DNA of 64,000 nt, from NCBI RefSeq assembly GCF_002080415.1, contig NZ_CP020474.1:1240001-1304000 (forward strand), written 5' to 3'. Shown here piece by piece: positions 28,792 through 38,462 of the stretch (its first letter is position 1; each line of letters begins with the position of its first letter). This DNA comes from Roseovarius mucosus. GTDB taxonomy: Bacteria; Pseudomonadota; Alphaproteobacteria; Rhodobacterales; Rhodobacteraceae. Under the pieces are notes generated by a model, which was not told the origin of the DNA, ran no database searches, and saw only the letters and a program-made list of their open reading frames with translations. Made by a program: the position numbers and the translations under genes.

Positions 28792-29322
28792 GTGACCCCC
28801 AAAACTGTCCCTGATGTCATCTTTCATACCCGCGTGCGCAATCCGGCGCTGGAGGGCGACAACCCGTTTGAATGGAAGGATGTGAGCACTGCCGATATTT
28901 TTGCAGGCAAGCGTGTGGTTGTCTTTGGCCTGCCCGGCGCGTTCACGCCCGCCTGTTCCGAAAGCCACCTGCCCGGCTATGAGCGGCTTTATGACGATTT
29001 TCTGGCCGCAGGGATTGACCGGGTGATCTGCACTGCGGTCAACGATGCCTTTGTCATGTTTCAATGGGGCAAGGCGCAGGGGATCGAAAAGACCATGATG
29101 CTGCCGGATGGCAATGGCGATTTCGCCGCAGGCCTCGGCATGCTTGTGGATCGCTCGCGGCAAGGGATGGGCAAGCGCAGCTGGCGCTATTCCATGCTGG
29201 TGGAGGATGGCAGCATCACCGCTCTTTTTGCCGAGCCGGGGTTGCAGGACAATCCGGCGGGCGTGCCGGTCAAGCTGTCGGATGCCGAGACATTGCTGGC
29301 GCATATCCGGCAGGCGGGGTGA
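28792..29322 (+). CDS. Peroxiredoxin (Prx5 / AhpC-TSA type)
   Basis: A 176-residue thiol peroxidase. The peroxidatic Cys55 sits in the PGAFTPACS motif. The only other cysteine is Cys79 (VICTAVND), so it resembles the Prx5 group, which uses glutaredoxin/glutathione or forms a mixed disulfide. GTG 28792 lies 8 bases after GGAG. It would reduce hydrogen peroxide and organic hydroperoxides in the cytoplasm. Confidence 0.9.
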   Translation: MTPKTVPDVIFHTRVRNPALEGDNPFEWKDVSTADIFAGKRVVVFGLPGAFTPACSESHLPGYERLYDDFLAAGIDRVICTAVNDAFVMFQWGKAQGIEKTMMLPDGNGDFAAGLGMLVDRSRQGMGKRSWRYSMLVEDGSITALFAEPGLQDNPAGVPVKLSDAETLLAHIRQAG

Positions 29323-29350
29323 GGCGGGCTTTGGACGCGCAAGACCCCTG

Positions 29351-29378
29351 TTGACACCCGCTGGGGCGCCTGTATAAG
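29351..29378 (+). promoter_or_regulatory. Strong sigma-70 type promoter for rpsD
   Basis: TTGACA (29351-29356) and TATAAG (29373-29378) are separated by 16 bases. They precede an untranslated leader of about 105 bases that ends in the GAAGGAG ribosome site before GTG 29489. Confidence 0.75.
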
Positions 29379-29488
29379 CGCGGCTTCATTGGTGTTGGTG
29401 GACCCTGCAAGGGGAGACCTGTCGGCTGACCGGAACGTGCCGGGACGCAGAGGACAACGCCCTTCGATTCAAGTGAAGGAGATCAGCC

Positions 29489-30109
29489 GTGACCAAACGC
29501 ACGTCTGCCAAGTACAAAATTGACCGCCGGATGGGTGAAAACATCTGGGGCCGCCCGAAATCCCCCGTCAACAAGCGTGAATATGGCCCCGGCCAGCACG
29601 GTCAGCGCCGGAAGGCAAAGATTTCTGACTTTGGCCTGCAGCTGCGCGCCAAGCAGAAACTGAAGGGCTATTACGGCGACCTGACCGAAAAGCAGTTCCG
29701 TCGCATCTATGCCGAGGCCGAGCGTCTTAAGGGCGACACCGGCGAGAACCTGATCGGCCTTCTGGAGCGTCGTCTGGATGCCGTGGTTTACCGCGCCAAA
29801 TTCGTTGTGACCATGTTTGCTGCACGCCAGTTCGTGAACCATGGCCATGTCACCGTGAATGGCCAGCGGGTCAACATCCCCTCCTACCGTGTGAAAGAGG
29901 GCGATGTGATCGAGGTTCGCGACCGTTCCAAGCAGATGACTGTTCTGCTTGAGGCCGTGCAACTGGCCGAGCGCGATGTGCCCGATTACATCGAGGCGGA
30001 TCATTCCAAGATGAAGGCCACCTTTGTCCGTCAGCCCGGCCTGTCGGATGTGCCTTATCCGGTGATGATGGAACCGAACCTCGTGATCGAATTCTACGCG
30101 CAGAACTAA
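29489..30109 (+). CDS. rpsD: 30S ribosomal protein S4
   Basis: A 206-residue primary 16S rRNA binding protein. The N-terminus [20 protein letters not shown] and the S4 RNA-binding domain (about residues 95-155, [23 protein letters not shown] then HGHVTVNG) are typical. GTG start behind GAAGGAG. It stands alone, not in the alpha operon, as in many alphaproteobacteria, with its own promoter and a clean terminator. Translational autoregulation through the leader is possible but not demonstrated. Confidence 0.98.
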   Translation: MTKRTSAKYKIDRRMGENIWGRPKSPVNKREYGPGQHGQRRKAKISDFGLQLRAKQKLKGYYGDLTEKQFRRIYAEAERLKGDTGENLIGLLERRLDAVVYRAKFVVTMFAARQFVNHGHVTVNGQRVNIPSYRVKEGDVIEVRDRSKQMTVLLEAVQLAERDVPDYIEADHSKMKATFVRQPGLSDVPYPVMMEPNLVIEFYAQN

Positions 30110-30130
30110 GCGTTCTGAAATTCAGCGAAG

Positions 30131-30164
30131 AGGCCGCGACGGGGAACCGCCGCGGCCTTTTTCT
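30131..30164 (+). terminator. Rho-independent terminator after rpsD
   Basis: AGGCCGCG (30131-30138) and CGCGGCCT (30151-30158) form an 8-bp stem around a 12-base loop, followed by TTTTTCTTTT. Confidence 0.85.
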
Positions 30165-30225
30165 TTTGGTGCTGGTCAAGCCGGGGCACCAAAGCTAGAA
30201 CCTCTGACGACAGACGGGGAATGAC

Positions 30226-31308
30226 ATGACCAAGATCACGCCGCAGCCGGGCATCATGGAAATCGCGCTTTACAAGAGCGGGGAGGCCGTGATCGCGGGC
30301 AAATCCGAGACGCTGAAACTCTCAGCGAATGAGAGCCCCTATGGGGCCTCGGACAAGGCCAAGGCGGCCTTTGCCCGCTCTGCCGCGACGTTGCACCGCT
30401 ATCCCGGCACCGACCATGCCGACTTGCGCGCCGCGATTGCCGAGGTGCATGGGCTGGACCCCGCGCGCGTGATCTGTGGCGTGGGATCGGATGAGGTGTT
30501 GCAATTCGTGGCCCAAGCCTATGCAGGGGCGGGCGACGAGGTGATCCATACCGAGCACGGCTTTGCCATGTATCCCATTCTGGCGCATGCGGTTGGTGCC
30601 ACGCCGGTCTGTGTGGCCGAGCGGGACCGTGTGGTGGATGTGGACGCGATCCTGAGCGCCTGCACGGCGCGGACGCGGATTGTCTTTATCGCCAATCCCG
30701 GCAATCCCACGGGCACGATCCTGCCCGAGGCGGAGTTGGCGCGGTTGGCAGAGGGCCTGCCCGAGAGCGCCATTCTGGTGCTGGACGGGGCCTATACCGA
30801 GTTTGCCGATGGGTATGACGGTGGTGTGGCCCTTGTTGAGGCGCGCGAAAATGTCATCATGACGCGCACCTTTTCCAAGGCCTATGGTCTGGGCGGGCTG
30901 CGGATCGGTTGGGGCTATGCGCAGGGGGCGATGATCGAAGTGCTGAACCGTATCCGGCAGCCCTTTAACCTGTCGCCCACGCAATTGGCCACCGCAGAGG
31001 CGGCGATGCGCGATCAGGAGTGGTTGACCAAAGTGGTCAGCGACACCGCGCGCAATCGCGCATGGTTGACCGAGGCGCTGCGAGAAACCGGCGTCGAGGT
31101 GGACGAGAGCCATGCCAATTTCGTATTGGCGCGGTTTGGGTCCGAAGACGAGGCGGCGGCCTGTGATGCGGCTTTGCGCGCCGATGGGATCATCGTGCGC
31201 CGGGTGGGCGGCTATGGCTTTCCCAATGGGTTGCGGATCACGGTGGGCGAGGAATCCGCCTGTCGCCGGGTGGCGCATGTCATTGGCCTGTTCAAGGGGG
31301 TTCGCTGA
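30226..31308 (+). CDS. hisC: Histidinol-phosphate / aromatic aminotransferase, HisC family
   Basis: A 360-residue PLP enzyme. The PLP lysine is Lys218 in [15 protein letters not shown], and NPGNPTGT (about 157-164) and YRYPGTD-type RYPGTD (about 58-63) are family motifs. HisC converts imidazole acetol phosphate with glutamate to histidinol phosphate. Because it is translationally coupled to a prephenate dehydrogenase gene, it probably also (or mainly) transaminates phenylpyruvate or 4-hydroxyphenylpyruvate. Which substrate dominates cannot be read from sequence. Confidence 0.88.
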   Translation: MTKITPQPGIMEIALYKSGEAVIAGKSETLKLSANESPYGASDKAKAAFARSAATLHRYPGTDHADLRAAIAEVHGLDPARVICGVGSDEVLQFVAQAYAGAGDEVIHTEHGFAMYPILAHAVGATPVCVAERDRVVDVDAILSACTARTRIVFIANPGNPTGTILPEAELARLAEGLPESAILVLDGAYTEFADGYDGGVALVEARENVIMTRTFSKAYGLGGLRIGWGYAQGAMIEVLNRIRQPFNLSPTQLATAEAAMRDQEWLTKVVSDTARNRAWLTEALRETGVEVDESHANFVLARFGSEDEAAACDAALRADGIIVRRVGGYGFPNGLRITVGEESACRRVAHVIGLFKGVR

Positions 31309-32225
31309 TGGCGCATATCTATGACCGGGTGGCGCTGATCGGTCTGGGGCTGATTGCATCGTCGATGGCGCATGCGATGCGCCGCGCGGGCGTTGTGGGC
31401 GAGATCACGGGCTATGCGCGCTCATCTGACACGCGGGAAGTGGCGCGCGAGATCGGGCTGTGTGATCGCGTCTGCGAGAGCGCGGCAGAGGCGGCGACGG
31501 GTGCCGATCTGGTGGTGCTTTGCGTGCCGGTGGGCGCGATGGGGGCTGTGGCCGCTGACATCGCGGGGGCGCTCAAGCCCGGTGCCACGGTCAGCGATGT
31601 GGGATCGGTGAAGAAGGCGGTGATCGAGGCGGTAGCGCCCCATATCCCGGCTGGCGTGCATTTCGTGCCTGCGCATCCCTTGGCAGGGACCGAGCATTCG
31701 GGGCCGCGCGCGGGCTTTGCCGAGCTGTTCGACAATCGCTGGTGCCTGATTGTGCCGCAGGCTGGCAGTGACCGGGCAGCGGTGGAGCGGCTGGAGGCGT
31801 TCTGGCAGGCGCTTGGATCGAACACCGATGAGATGGACGCCGAGCATCACGATCTGGTTCTGGCTGTAACAAGCCATGCGCCGCATCTGATTGCCTATAC
31901 GATGGTCGGTGTGGCCGACGATTTGCGCCGCGTGACGGACAGTGAAGTGATCAAGTATTCCGCTGCCGGGTTCCGGGATTTCACCCGGATTGCCGCGTCT
32001 GATCCGACCATGTGGCGCGATGTATTTCTCAACAACAAGGAGGCGACATTGGAAATTCTGGGCCGCTTTACCGAGGAGTTGTTTGCGCTGCAACGCGCCA
32101 TTCGCATTGGCGACGGCGCGCATCTGCATGCCTATTTCACCCGCACCCGCGCCATTCGGCGGGGCATCATCGAAGCCGGGCAGGATACCGCCGCGCCGGA
32201 TTTTGGCCGGGTCAAGAAGGCATGA
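31308..32225 (+). CDS. Prephenate/arogenate dehydrogenase family protein
   Basis: A 305-residue NAD(P)-binding enzyme of tyrosine synthesis (TyrA family). The nucleotide-binding motif is GLGLIASSMAHAM (about residues 12-24). The HPLAGTEHSGP block and the SHAPHLIAYTM block are the prephenate-binding signatures with the active-site histidine. Its ATG shares a base with the hisC stop (TGATG). No ACT domain is present, so feedback inhibition would need another mechanism. Confidence 0.88.
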   Translation: MAHIYDRVALIGLGLIASSMAHAMRRAGVVGEITGYARSSDTREVAREIGLCDRVCESAAEAATGADLVVLCVPVGAMGAVAADIAGALKPGATVSDVGSVKKAVIEAVAPHIPAGVHFVPAHPLAGTEHSGPRAGFAELFDNRWCLIVPQAGSDRAAVERLEAFWQALGSNTDEMDAEHHDLVLAVTSHAPHLIAYTMVGVADDLRRVTDSEVIKYSAAGFRDFTRIAASDPTMWRDVFLNNKEATLEILGRFTEELFALQRAIRIGDGAHLHAYFTRTRAIRRGIIEAGQDTAAPDFGRVKKA

Positions 32226-32833
32226 GGCGGGCGGTTCTGGGCATGGCGATGGGGCTGAGCCTGATCGCCTCGGGTTGCGGGCGCAGCGACAATGATGAGG
32301 TCAGCCGGGGCGGCGGGCTTTGTGGTGATCCGGGGCTGATCGGGTCTGTCTCGGGGTTCAAACCTCATGAGGTGAATGGCTGTGGCATCGAGCGCGCGGT
32401 GCGGCTTGAATCTGTGCATGGCGTGCGGCTGAGCCAAGCGGCGACGCTGGATTGCCCGACGGCGCGGGCGTTGGGAAAATGGGTGGACCGGAGCGCCAAG
32501 CCGGCGGTCGGGCGCATGGGCGGCGGTTTGACGGGGCTACAGGTGCCCGCGCATTACGTCTGCCGCACGCGCAATAGCCAGCCCGGCGCACGCATTTCCG
32601 AACATGGGCGCGGCAAGGCCATCGACGTATCGGCGTTGCTGCTGAAGGATGGCACGGAAATTTCGGTGTTGCGGGATTGGAATAGCGGACATAAGGGCCG
32701 CATTCTCAAGCGCGTGCATGGCGAGGCCTGCGGAACATTCGGCACGGTGCTGGGGCCGAATTCGGACCGGCACCATCTGGACCATCTGCATTTCGACACG
32801 GCCAAACATGGCAACGGGCCCTATTGCCGGTAA
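32222..32833 (+). CDS. Extensin-like C-terminal domain protein
   Basis: A 203-residue exported protein. The N-terminal hydrophobic segment ends in IASGCG, a plausible lipobox with Cys19. The extensin-like_C domain (PF06904 type) shows CRTRNSQPGARISEHGRGKAID and ends HLDHLHFDTAKHGNGPYC; His and Asp residues suggest a peptidase-like metal site. Several cysteines may form disulfides. The start (ATGA) overlaps the tyrA-like stop. Function in the envelope is unknown. Confidence 0.8.
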   Translation: MRRAVLGMAMGLSLIASGCGRSDNDEVSRGGGLCGDPGLIGSVSGFKPHEVNGCGIERAVRLESVHGVRLSQAATLDCPTARALGKWVDRSAKPAVGRMGGGLTGLQVPAHYVCRTRNSQPGARISEHGRGKAIDVSALLLKDGTEISVLRDWNSGHKGRILKRVHGEACGTFGTVLGPNSDRHHLDHLHFDTAKHGNGPYCR

Positions 32834-32836
32834 CGG

Positions 32837-33598
32837 TCAGGTAGGGATTACGCGTGCGGTGCGGCGGCGCAACAAGAGCGCATCCTTGATCCGGCCTTTG
32901 AGACCCCGCGGCGGCAATATCTCGCGATCCTGTTCGAACACTGCGCCATTGAGCGTGGGGTCATACCAGAGCGCAAGCGCGGCCCCCCAGCGCGCCGCCT
33001 GCGCCGGGTCAAGACCATGGGGCACGCCCATGCGGGTGGCGAGCATGCCGGGCATCCAGTCAGTCAGGACAATCCCCGGAAAGCGGTCGGCAAGATCCGC
33101 CACAAGCGCCCGCGTCAGGATGCGCCCTGCCCCTTTGGACACCGCATAGGCCGAGGAGGCGGGCAAAGGCCACAGATCGGCAAAGGTCGAGACGTTGAGG
33201 ATGCGGCCAAAGCCGGTCTCGACCATGCTGTCCAAGGCAAGCCGGGTAGAGGCGACGGTGCCGCCTAGATTGATCGCAATGGTTTGCGCGAAACTCTCGG
33301 GTGTTTCATCCAGAAAATCACGGCGCGGATAGATGGCGGCGTTGTTGATCAGCAATGTCACCGGCGCGATTTGGGTGATCTGGGCAAAGGCCGCGCGCAG
33401 CGCCTGCGGGTCTGCGACATCGGCGATGAGGGGCGTGATCCGACCGCTTGGGTCCATCGCGGCGGTCTCGGCAATCCCCTCGGGCGCGCGGCCAAGGGCC
33501 ACGACGCGCTGACCGCGTGCCGCGAGTTCGAGCGCCAGAGCGCGCCCTAGCCCGCCGCCTGCGCCGGTGACAACCGCCATGCCATCCGAGAGCCTCAT
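32837..33598 (-). CDS. SDR family NAD(P)-dependent oxidoreductase
   Basis: A 253-residue short-chain dehydrogenase. The nucleotide loop TGAGGGLGRA (about residues 11-20), NNAAIYPR, and the catalytic Ser and YAVSK are in order. ATG 33598 overlaps the upstream GMC gene stop (ATGA). It is the last gene of the polysaccharide operon. A two-step oxidation/reduction with the GMC enzyme is inference. Confidence 0.87.
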   Translation of the reverse strand: MRLSDGMAVVTGAGGGLGRALALELAARGQRVVALGRAPEGIAETAAMDPSGRITPLIADVADPQALRAAFAQITQIAPVTLLINNAAIYPRRDFLDETPESFAQTIAINLGGTVASTRLALDSMVETGFGRILNVSTFADLWPLPASSAYAVSKGAGRILTRALVADLADRFPGIVLTDWMPGMLATRMGVPHGLDPAQAARWGAALALWYDPTLNGAVFEQDREILPPRGLKGRIKDALLLRRRTARVIPT

Positions 33599-35172
33599 AT
33601 CTCTGCCTTTCTGCGCTGCGCGATCCCCTCGGCCACGCGCAGCGCATTGGCGGCGATGGTCAGGCTTGGGTTGACCCCCATAGACGAGGGCATGAAGGAC
33701 GCATCCACGACATAGAGATTGTCCACCCCATGCGCGCGGCACTCGGGGTCAAGAACGCTGGTCGCGGGATCGGTGCCGTAGCGCAGCGTGCCGCAGGGAT
33801 GGCCAAAGTTCAACTCTGGCGTATGGGTGAGAAAGAGCCGCCGATGCCCGCGCAGCCCCGCGCGCAGGGCGCGACGAAAGGCGCGGCGGCGGCTGAGCAA
33901 TTCGGGGTGAAGCGTATAGCTGATGTCGATGGCATCGGGGGCCCTGTGGTCATAGGTGACGCGGTTCTCGGGGTATCCCAGATCCTCCATCAGCCCGACA
34001 AAGACCTGCGCCCGCCCCAGGATGCGCGCCGCGAGCGCCGCAGGCAGGCGGGTGAGGTGGCGCAAGGGACGGATGTGGCGTAGCACGGAGCGGTCGAACA
34101 TGCCGTTCAAAGTATGCACAATCTCGCCATAGCCCGCCGCGATGCCCATGGCCTGCACCGTGCCAAAGCGCTGCCCGTCGCGGTGATAGAAGTCGCGGAG
34201 CGAGATCGTTTTGGTCGGGCCGGATTGGGGCGTGCCGCGCGGCGGCCAGAGGGCAAAAATCTCGTTGAGGTGGAACATGAGGTTGCGGCCCACGAGGCCC
34301 GAGCCATTGGCGCAGCCGTCGGGCCAGTGCTCGGAGGCGGAGGCCAGAAGCAAGCGGGGCGAGCCAAGCGCACCTGCGGCCAACACGATCCGGGGCGCGG
34401 TGAGCGTGAAGGTTTCGCCGTCGCGTGTAACCTCGATATGGGTGACGGTGTGGGCCGTGCCGCAGAGGCGGCGCACGGTGCAACGATCGAGGAGGGCCGC
34501 GTTGCCAGTGGCAAGGGCCGGTTCCACCCCGGCAGAGCGGCCATCCATCTTGCAGGGTTTGGGGCATTTGACACCCAGACACTCATGGCAATCGGCCAGA
34601 TGGCGGATCGCGGAATGGAGGCGATAGGGATGCAGCCCCTCCGATTGCAGGCTGTGCATGAGCGCCGCATCCGTGGCAGAGAGGGGCGGCGGGCGGTGCA
34701 GGGGCGTGACCGGTTCCGGCGAGAGCGGATCGGGATCGCCGCAGATATGCAGCAGGGTTTCAGCCTCGGCATACCAATCGCGCATCGCGTCAAAGCCGCC
34801 GGGCCAACCGCCGGTGGGGTGCGGGCGGGTCTCTGTCGCCTCAAGATCATGGCGCTCGGGGCGTTCCAGCGTGGCGGCGTAGAAGACCGAGGACCCGCCC
34901 ACCCCGGCCCCGATGGGACCGAAGAATTCCGATGCGCGGCCATTGATCTGTGCGCGGATAGGCCCCGGCCAATAGCCCCGCAATTGGCGGGCGGTGGGAT
35001 CGAAGATTTCGGGATTGAGCCCCTGACGCTCGGATCGGTGGCCTTGGGGCCCCTTTTCGACGAAAAGCACCTTGAGGCCGCGTTCGGCCAGCCTGCGCCC
35101 GATCAGGCCGCCGCCCATGCCGGTGCCGATAACGATCACGTCCCATTTGCCCTCTTGGATCGCGGCGGTCAT
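33595..35172 (-). CDS. GMC family FAD-dependent oxidoreductase
   Basis: A 525-residue flavoprotein. The FAD loop GTGMGGGLIGRRLAERG is at residues 16-32, and the C-terminal GMC signature HPCGTLRYGTDP followed by NLYVVDASFMP and GVNPSLTIAANA carries the active-site His/Asn pair. An insertion has four cysteines, CHECLGVKCPKPC (Cys195, 198, 203, 207), suggestive of a metal or Fe-S site. ATG 35172 overlaps the acyltransferase stop. Many GMC enzymes oxidise alcohols or sugars; the substrate here is probably glycan-linked. Confidence 0.85.
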   Translation of the reverse strand: MTAAIQEGKWDVIVIGTGMGGGLIGRRLAERGLKVLFVEKGPQGHRSERQGLNPEIFDPTARQLRGYWPGPIRAQINGRASEFFGPIGAGVGGSSVFYAATLERPERHDLEATETRPHPTGGWPGGFDAMRDWYAEAETLLHICGDPDPLSPEPVTPLHRPPPLSATDAALMHSLQSEGLHPYRLHSAIRHLADCHECLGVKCPKPCKMDGRSAGVEPALATGNAALLDRCTVRRLCGTAHTVTHIEVTRDGETFTLTAPRIVLAAGALGSPRLLLASASEHWPDGCANGSGLVGRNLMFHLNEIFALWPPRGTPQSGPTKTISLRDFYHRDGQRFGTVQAMGIAAGYGEIVHTLNGMFDRSVLRHIRPLRHLTRLPAALAARILGRAQVFVGLMEDLGYPENRVTYDHRAPDAIDISYTLHPELLSRRRAFRRALRAGLRGHRRLFLTHTPELNFGHPCGTLRYGTDPATSVLDPECRAHGVDNLYVVDASFMPSSMGVNPSLTIAANALRVAEGIAQRRKAEI

Positions 35173-37166
35173 TGCGGGGCCTCGAAAACGGGGGCGAACA
35201 GATCGCTGAGCGCGATGGCGGCGCGGTTGGTGAGGTGGTTGTTGTCGAAATAGAACGCTTGGCCCGCCTGCATCACGCCGCAGGTGCGGGCATCGCAGAG
35301 GCGCTGCCACGGGTCAATGAGGGTGATCGCGCCAGACTGCGCCAAGGCCATCAGCGGGGCCTCGGCATGGGCGGCGCGCGCAAGGGCCGTGGCGCGGGGC
35401 ACGGTGAGGCGGGTTGTGTCTTCGGGGCTCATGCGGCCATGCACGAGCGCGCGGGCCACGGCGCGGGAATCGTACTCTGGCACCTCGGGCGGTTGGCGCA
35501 GGATGTGGATTTGGGGAAACTGCGGGGCGAGTTCAGCAAGGGTCCGGGTGAGGGCGGCATTGAAAAGCGTGTGTTGCGGGCCTTGGGGCAAGAGGCTGCC
35601 CGGTTCGGGCGTGAGGGTGATGCGGTTGTGGGCGTCCAGCCCGACGCCCTGCCCTTCGGCGTAATAGGACCAGCGGCCTATCAGAAGCAGGGTGTGCAGG
35701 CTCTCAATTTGGGTCAAGCCGCTGCGGATGGTCTGATTGGCGCGGGTGCAGGCGGCATCCTGCGCCGGGGTAGCGGCGGTTTCCGTCTTGGCCACGTCAA
35801 AGAGCGGCGGGCAGCCCGCGTGCCACAGGATCAGCGCGGGGCGGTTGGCGGCGAAGGCGGCGGCCTCTAGCCCCTCTTTCATGGCGCGCAGGTGGCTATC
35901 GCCCCAGATCAGCACTTGCGGTGGCCCATCAGGGCCGATGGGGCAGGTTTCCACGCCCGCGAGCGGGCCGGTGGCGGGGATGGTGCAGCGTGACCAGTCC
36001 TGATTGAAATTACCAGAGGCGGCGATATGCGTGCGCAATTCGGGGGCAAAGCGGGTGGGCAGGCCATCACCGCGCCAAAGGAGCAGGCCCACCGCCAAGA
36101 GAGCCAGCGACGCGAGCGCCGTGCCCGATACAAGCGCGCGGGTGCCACCCTGTGTCTGACGCACTGGGCGTTCAACATAGCGCCACGAGAGGATGGCAAG
36201 GGCAAAGGCGAGCGAAAGCCAAAGAGCCGCTTCGATCGGGCCGGAATAGCCATCGCGCCAATAGGACGAGAGAACGAAAACCGGCCAATGCCAGAGATAG
36301 AGCGAATAGGAGATGAGGCCGATGAAAACCGGCGCAGGGTGCATCAGCGCGCGGTTGACGGGGTTGGTATCGCGGCCATTCCCGAGGATGAGCAGCGTGC
36401 CTGCCACGGGCAAGAGCGCTTGCCAGCCGGGAAAGCCCTCGGCCCGGATCAGGGTAATGCTGGCGAGGATCAGCGCCAGACCAGCCCAGGAAAGCGCGGG
36501 GTGAAGGGCGAAACGCCAGCCTCGTTCTTGGCCCGCGATGGCCAGCAAGACGCCCGCCAGCAATTCCCACGCGCGGAAGGGAAAGAGGTAAAACGCCGCC
36601 GTGGGCGAGCGCGGCGTGAGCCAGAGGCAAGCGGCGAGCGAGAGCGCGGCGAGGACCGCAAGGATCATCGGCAGGGCGGGCCGCCAGCGGGCGAGGGCCA
36701 AAAGAAGGAAGGGTAGAACGATGTAGAACTGTTCTTCAACCGCCAGCGACCATGTGTGCAAGAGCGACTTTTCCTCGGACGCGCCGTCGAAATAGCCCGC
36801 TTCGCGGTAGAAATGGATGTTGGAGAGATAGACGGTGGCGGCGATGAGGGACTTGCCGAATTCACGGTATTCGAACGGCAAAAGAATGAGCCAGCCCATC
36901 ACCAATGTGGCCGCCGCCATGGCGAAATAGGCAGGGGCCAAGCGGCGCAGGCGGCGCAGGTAAAAGCGGGCAAGGCGGATGCGGCCCGTTTCGCGCAGGT
37001 CCGACCAGAGGATGCCACCGATCAGAAAGCCAGAGATGACAAAGAAGATATCGACCCCGACAAAGCCGCCGGGGATGCCCGGCATCCCGAAGTGATAGAG
37101 CACCACCGACAGCACCGCGATGGCGCGCAGCCCGTCGATTTCTGGGCGATAGGCGGCGGCGCTCAT
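35169..37166 (-). CDS. Acyltransferase family 3 / SGNH fusion (OafA-like)
   Basis: A 665-residue membrane protein. Residues 1-370 have about ten helices of the acyltransferase_3 fold, starting YRPEIDGLRAIAVLSVVLYH with the essential Arg/His region. The C-terminal part is a periplasmic SGNH hydrolase-like domain: the GDSH nucleophile loop (about 425) and the terminal FDNNHLTN block (DxxH). OafA-type proteins O-acetylate surface polysaccharides. Both ends overlap neighbours by 4 bases. Confidence 0.9.
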   Translation of the reverse strand: MSAAAYRPEIDGLRAIAVLSVVLYHFGMPGIPGGFVGVDIFFVISGFLIGGILWSDLRETGRIRLARFYLRRLRRLAPAYFAMAAATLVMGWLILLPFEYREFGKSLIAATVYLSNIHFYREAGYFDGASEEKSLLHTWSLAVEEQFYIVLPFLLLALARWRPALPMILAVLAALSLAACLWLTPRSPTAAFYLFPFRAWELLAGVLLAIAGQERGWRFALHPALSWAGLALILASITLIRAEGFPGWQALLPVAGTLLILGNGRDTNPVNRALMHPAPVFIGLISYSLYLWHWPVFVLSSYWRDGYSGPIEAALWLSLAFALAILSWRYVERPVRQTQGGTRALVSGTALASLALLAVGLLLWRGDGLPTRFAPELRTHIAASGNFNQDWSRCTIPATGPLAGVETCPIGPDGPPQVLIWGDSHLRAMKEGLEAAAFAANRPALILWHAGCPPLFDVAKTETAATPAQDAACTRANQTIRSGLTQIESLHTLLLIGRWSYYAEGQGVGLDAHNRITLTPEPGSLLPQGPQHTLFNAALTRTLAELAPQFPQIHILRQPPEVPEYDSRAVARALVHGRMSPEDTTRLTVPRATALARAAHAEAPLMALAQSGAITLIDPWQRLCDARTCGVMQAGQAFYFDNNHLTNRAAIALSDLFAPVFEAPQ

Positions 37167-38452
37167 GCGGCAAAGACCTTGGGCAGTGGGGCTTTGGCCA
37201 GCAGGGCATCATAGACGGCGCGAACTTGGCCGGCCTTGGCGGCCCAAGTAGCCTGTTCCAGCACCCAAGCGCGGCCCGCCTGCCCCATGGCGGCGAGGGC
37301 GGCGCGGTCTTGGGAGAGGTTTTGCAGGGCCGCGGCAAAGCCTGCGATGATCTCGGCCCGGCTGCCCAAGGGCACCTTGACCCCGCGCGATGCGGTGACC
37401 AATTCGCCGGGGCCTGCGTAATCGACGATCAGGGGCGGCACGGCCAGGGCCATCGCCTCGAGCACCACGCCGCCGCCGAATTCGCGGATCGAGGGAAAGG
37501 CGAAGAGATGACAGGTGGCCAGCACGTCCTGGACATGGGCATGTTCGAGCCAGCCGTGAAAGGTGATGTGAGCGGCCACGCCCAAGGCGTCGGCCTGCGC
37601 GCGCAAGGCGGGCATCATGGGCCCGTCACCCACCAGATCGAGATGCAGGCGCCCCGCGCGCAGCAGGGGGGCTGCAGCCTCGATCAGCATATCGGGACCT
37701 TTGTAGGGCACCAGCCGCCCAACGAAAGCCGCGCGCAGGGGACCATCGGGTGCCGGTGTGGCGATGCGGGAAAAGCGGGCCGGGTCGATGGCGTTTTCCG
37801 GCAGATAGACGGTTTTGGCACGGGCAAAGCCGGGCAATTCGCCCATCGTGTGACGAGAGCCTGCGAGGATCGCAGCGCTATGGCGCAGGGTCGCGGTGCG
37901 GCCCGGCAGCGCCTTGTAGGCGCTGCGCAGATAGCTGAGGTATTCACGTTCACGCCGCCGCTCGGCATCAAAGCCTGCAGGCCATGGCACGCCGCCATTG
38001 AGCGGCCCAAGGACGAAGGGCACGCCCGCGCGGGCGCATTTGGCAGAAAGGGACGAGGAAATCGTCGGGCTGAGGGGGGTGATGCGGTGGACGATGTCAT
38101 AGCGCCCGGCGCGGATCGCCTCGCCGAACTGTCGCCAGACCAGATGCTCGAACCATGGATAGCTGAGGGCGTTGATCAGTTGCAGCGTGGTCCAGCCCTT
38201 GCCCTGCCCCATGCGCAACCGCTCGCCCAAGGCCCAGAGCGGGCGCGCGAGCGCTTCGGAGTCGATGGAGGTGAAATCCACGCCTTCGGTCAGCCCCGCG
38301 CGCAAAAACGCATCACGGTTGCGGATTTGGGTGACGATATGCACCTCGGCCACCTCGCGCAGGGCGGTGGCCAGTGACCAGCCGACCAGCGGCACGCTGA
38401 CCCATTCGGGATTGGCGGCCTCGGCGATGGCCAGCACGCGGGGGCGGGTCAT
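37163..38452 (-). CDS. Glycosyltransferase family 4
   Basis: A 429-residue GT-B retaining glycosyltransferase. The C-terminal donor-binding domain has FVGRLVPYKGPDMLIEA (about 238-254) and the EX7E-type motif in REFGGGVVLEAMA (about 345-357). ATG 38452 follows weakly and lies 11 bases after the upstream gene stop. It would add a sugar to the lipid-linked repeat unit started by the sugar transferase at 40081. Confidence 0.88.
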   Translation of the reverse strand: MTRPRVLAIAEAANPEWVSVPLVGWSLATALREVAEVHIVTQIRNRDAFLRAGLTEGVDFTSIDSEALARPLWALGERLRMGQGKGWTTLQLINALSYPWFEHLVWRQFGEAIRAGRYDIVHRITPLSPTISSSLSAKCARAGVPFVLGPLNGGVPWPAGFDAERRREREYLSYLRSAYKALPGRTATLRHSAAILAGSRHTMGELPGFARAKTVYLPENAIDPARFSRIATPAPDGPLRAAFVGRLVPYKGPDMLIEAAAPLLRAGRLHLDLVGDGPMMPALRAQADALGVAAHITFHGWLEHAHVQDVLATCHLFAFPSIREFGGGVVLEAMALAVPPLIVDYAGPGELVTASRGVKVPLGSRAEIIAGFAAALQNLSQDRAALAAMGQAGRAWVLEQATWAAKAGQVRAVYDALLAKAPLPKVFAA

Positions 38453-38462
38453 GGGGCCTGTC

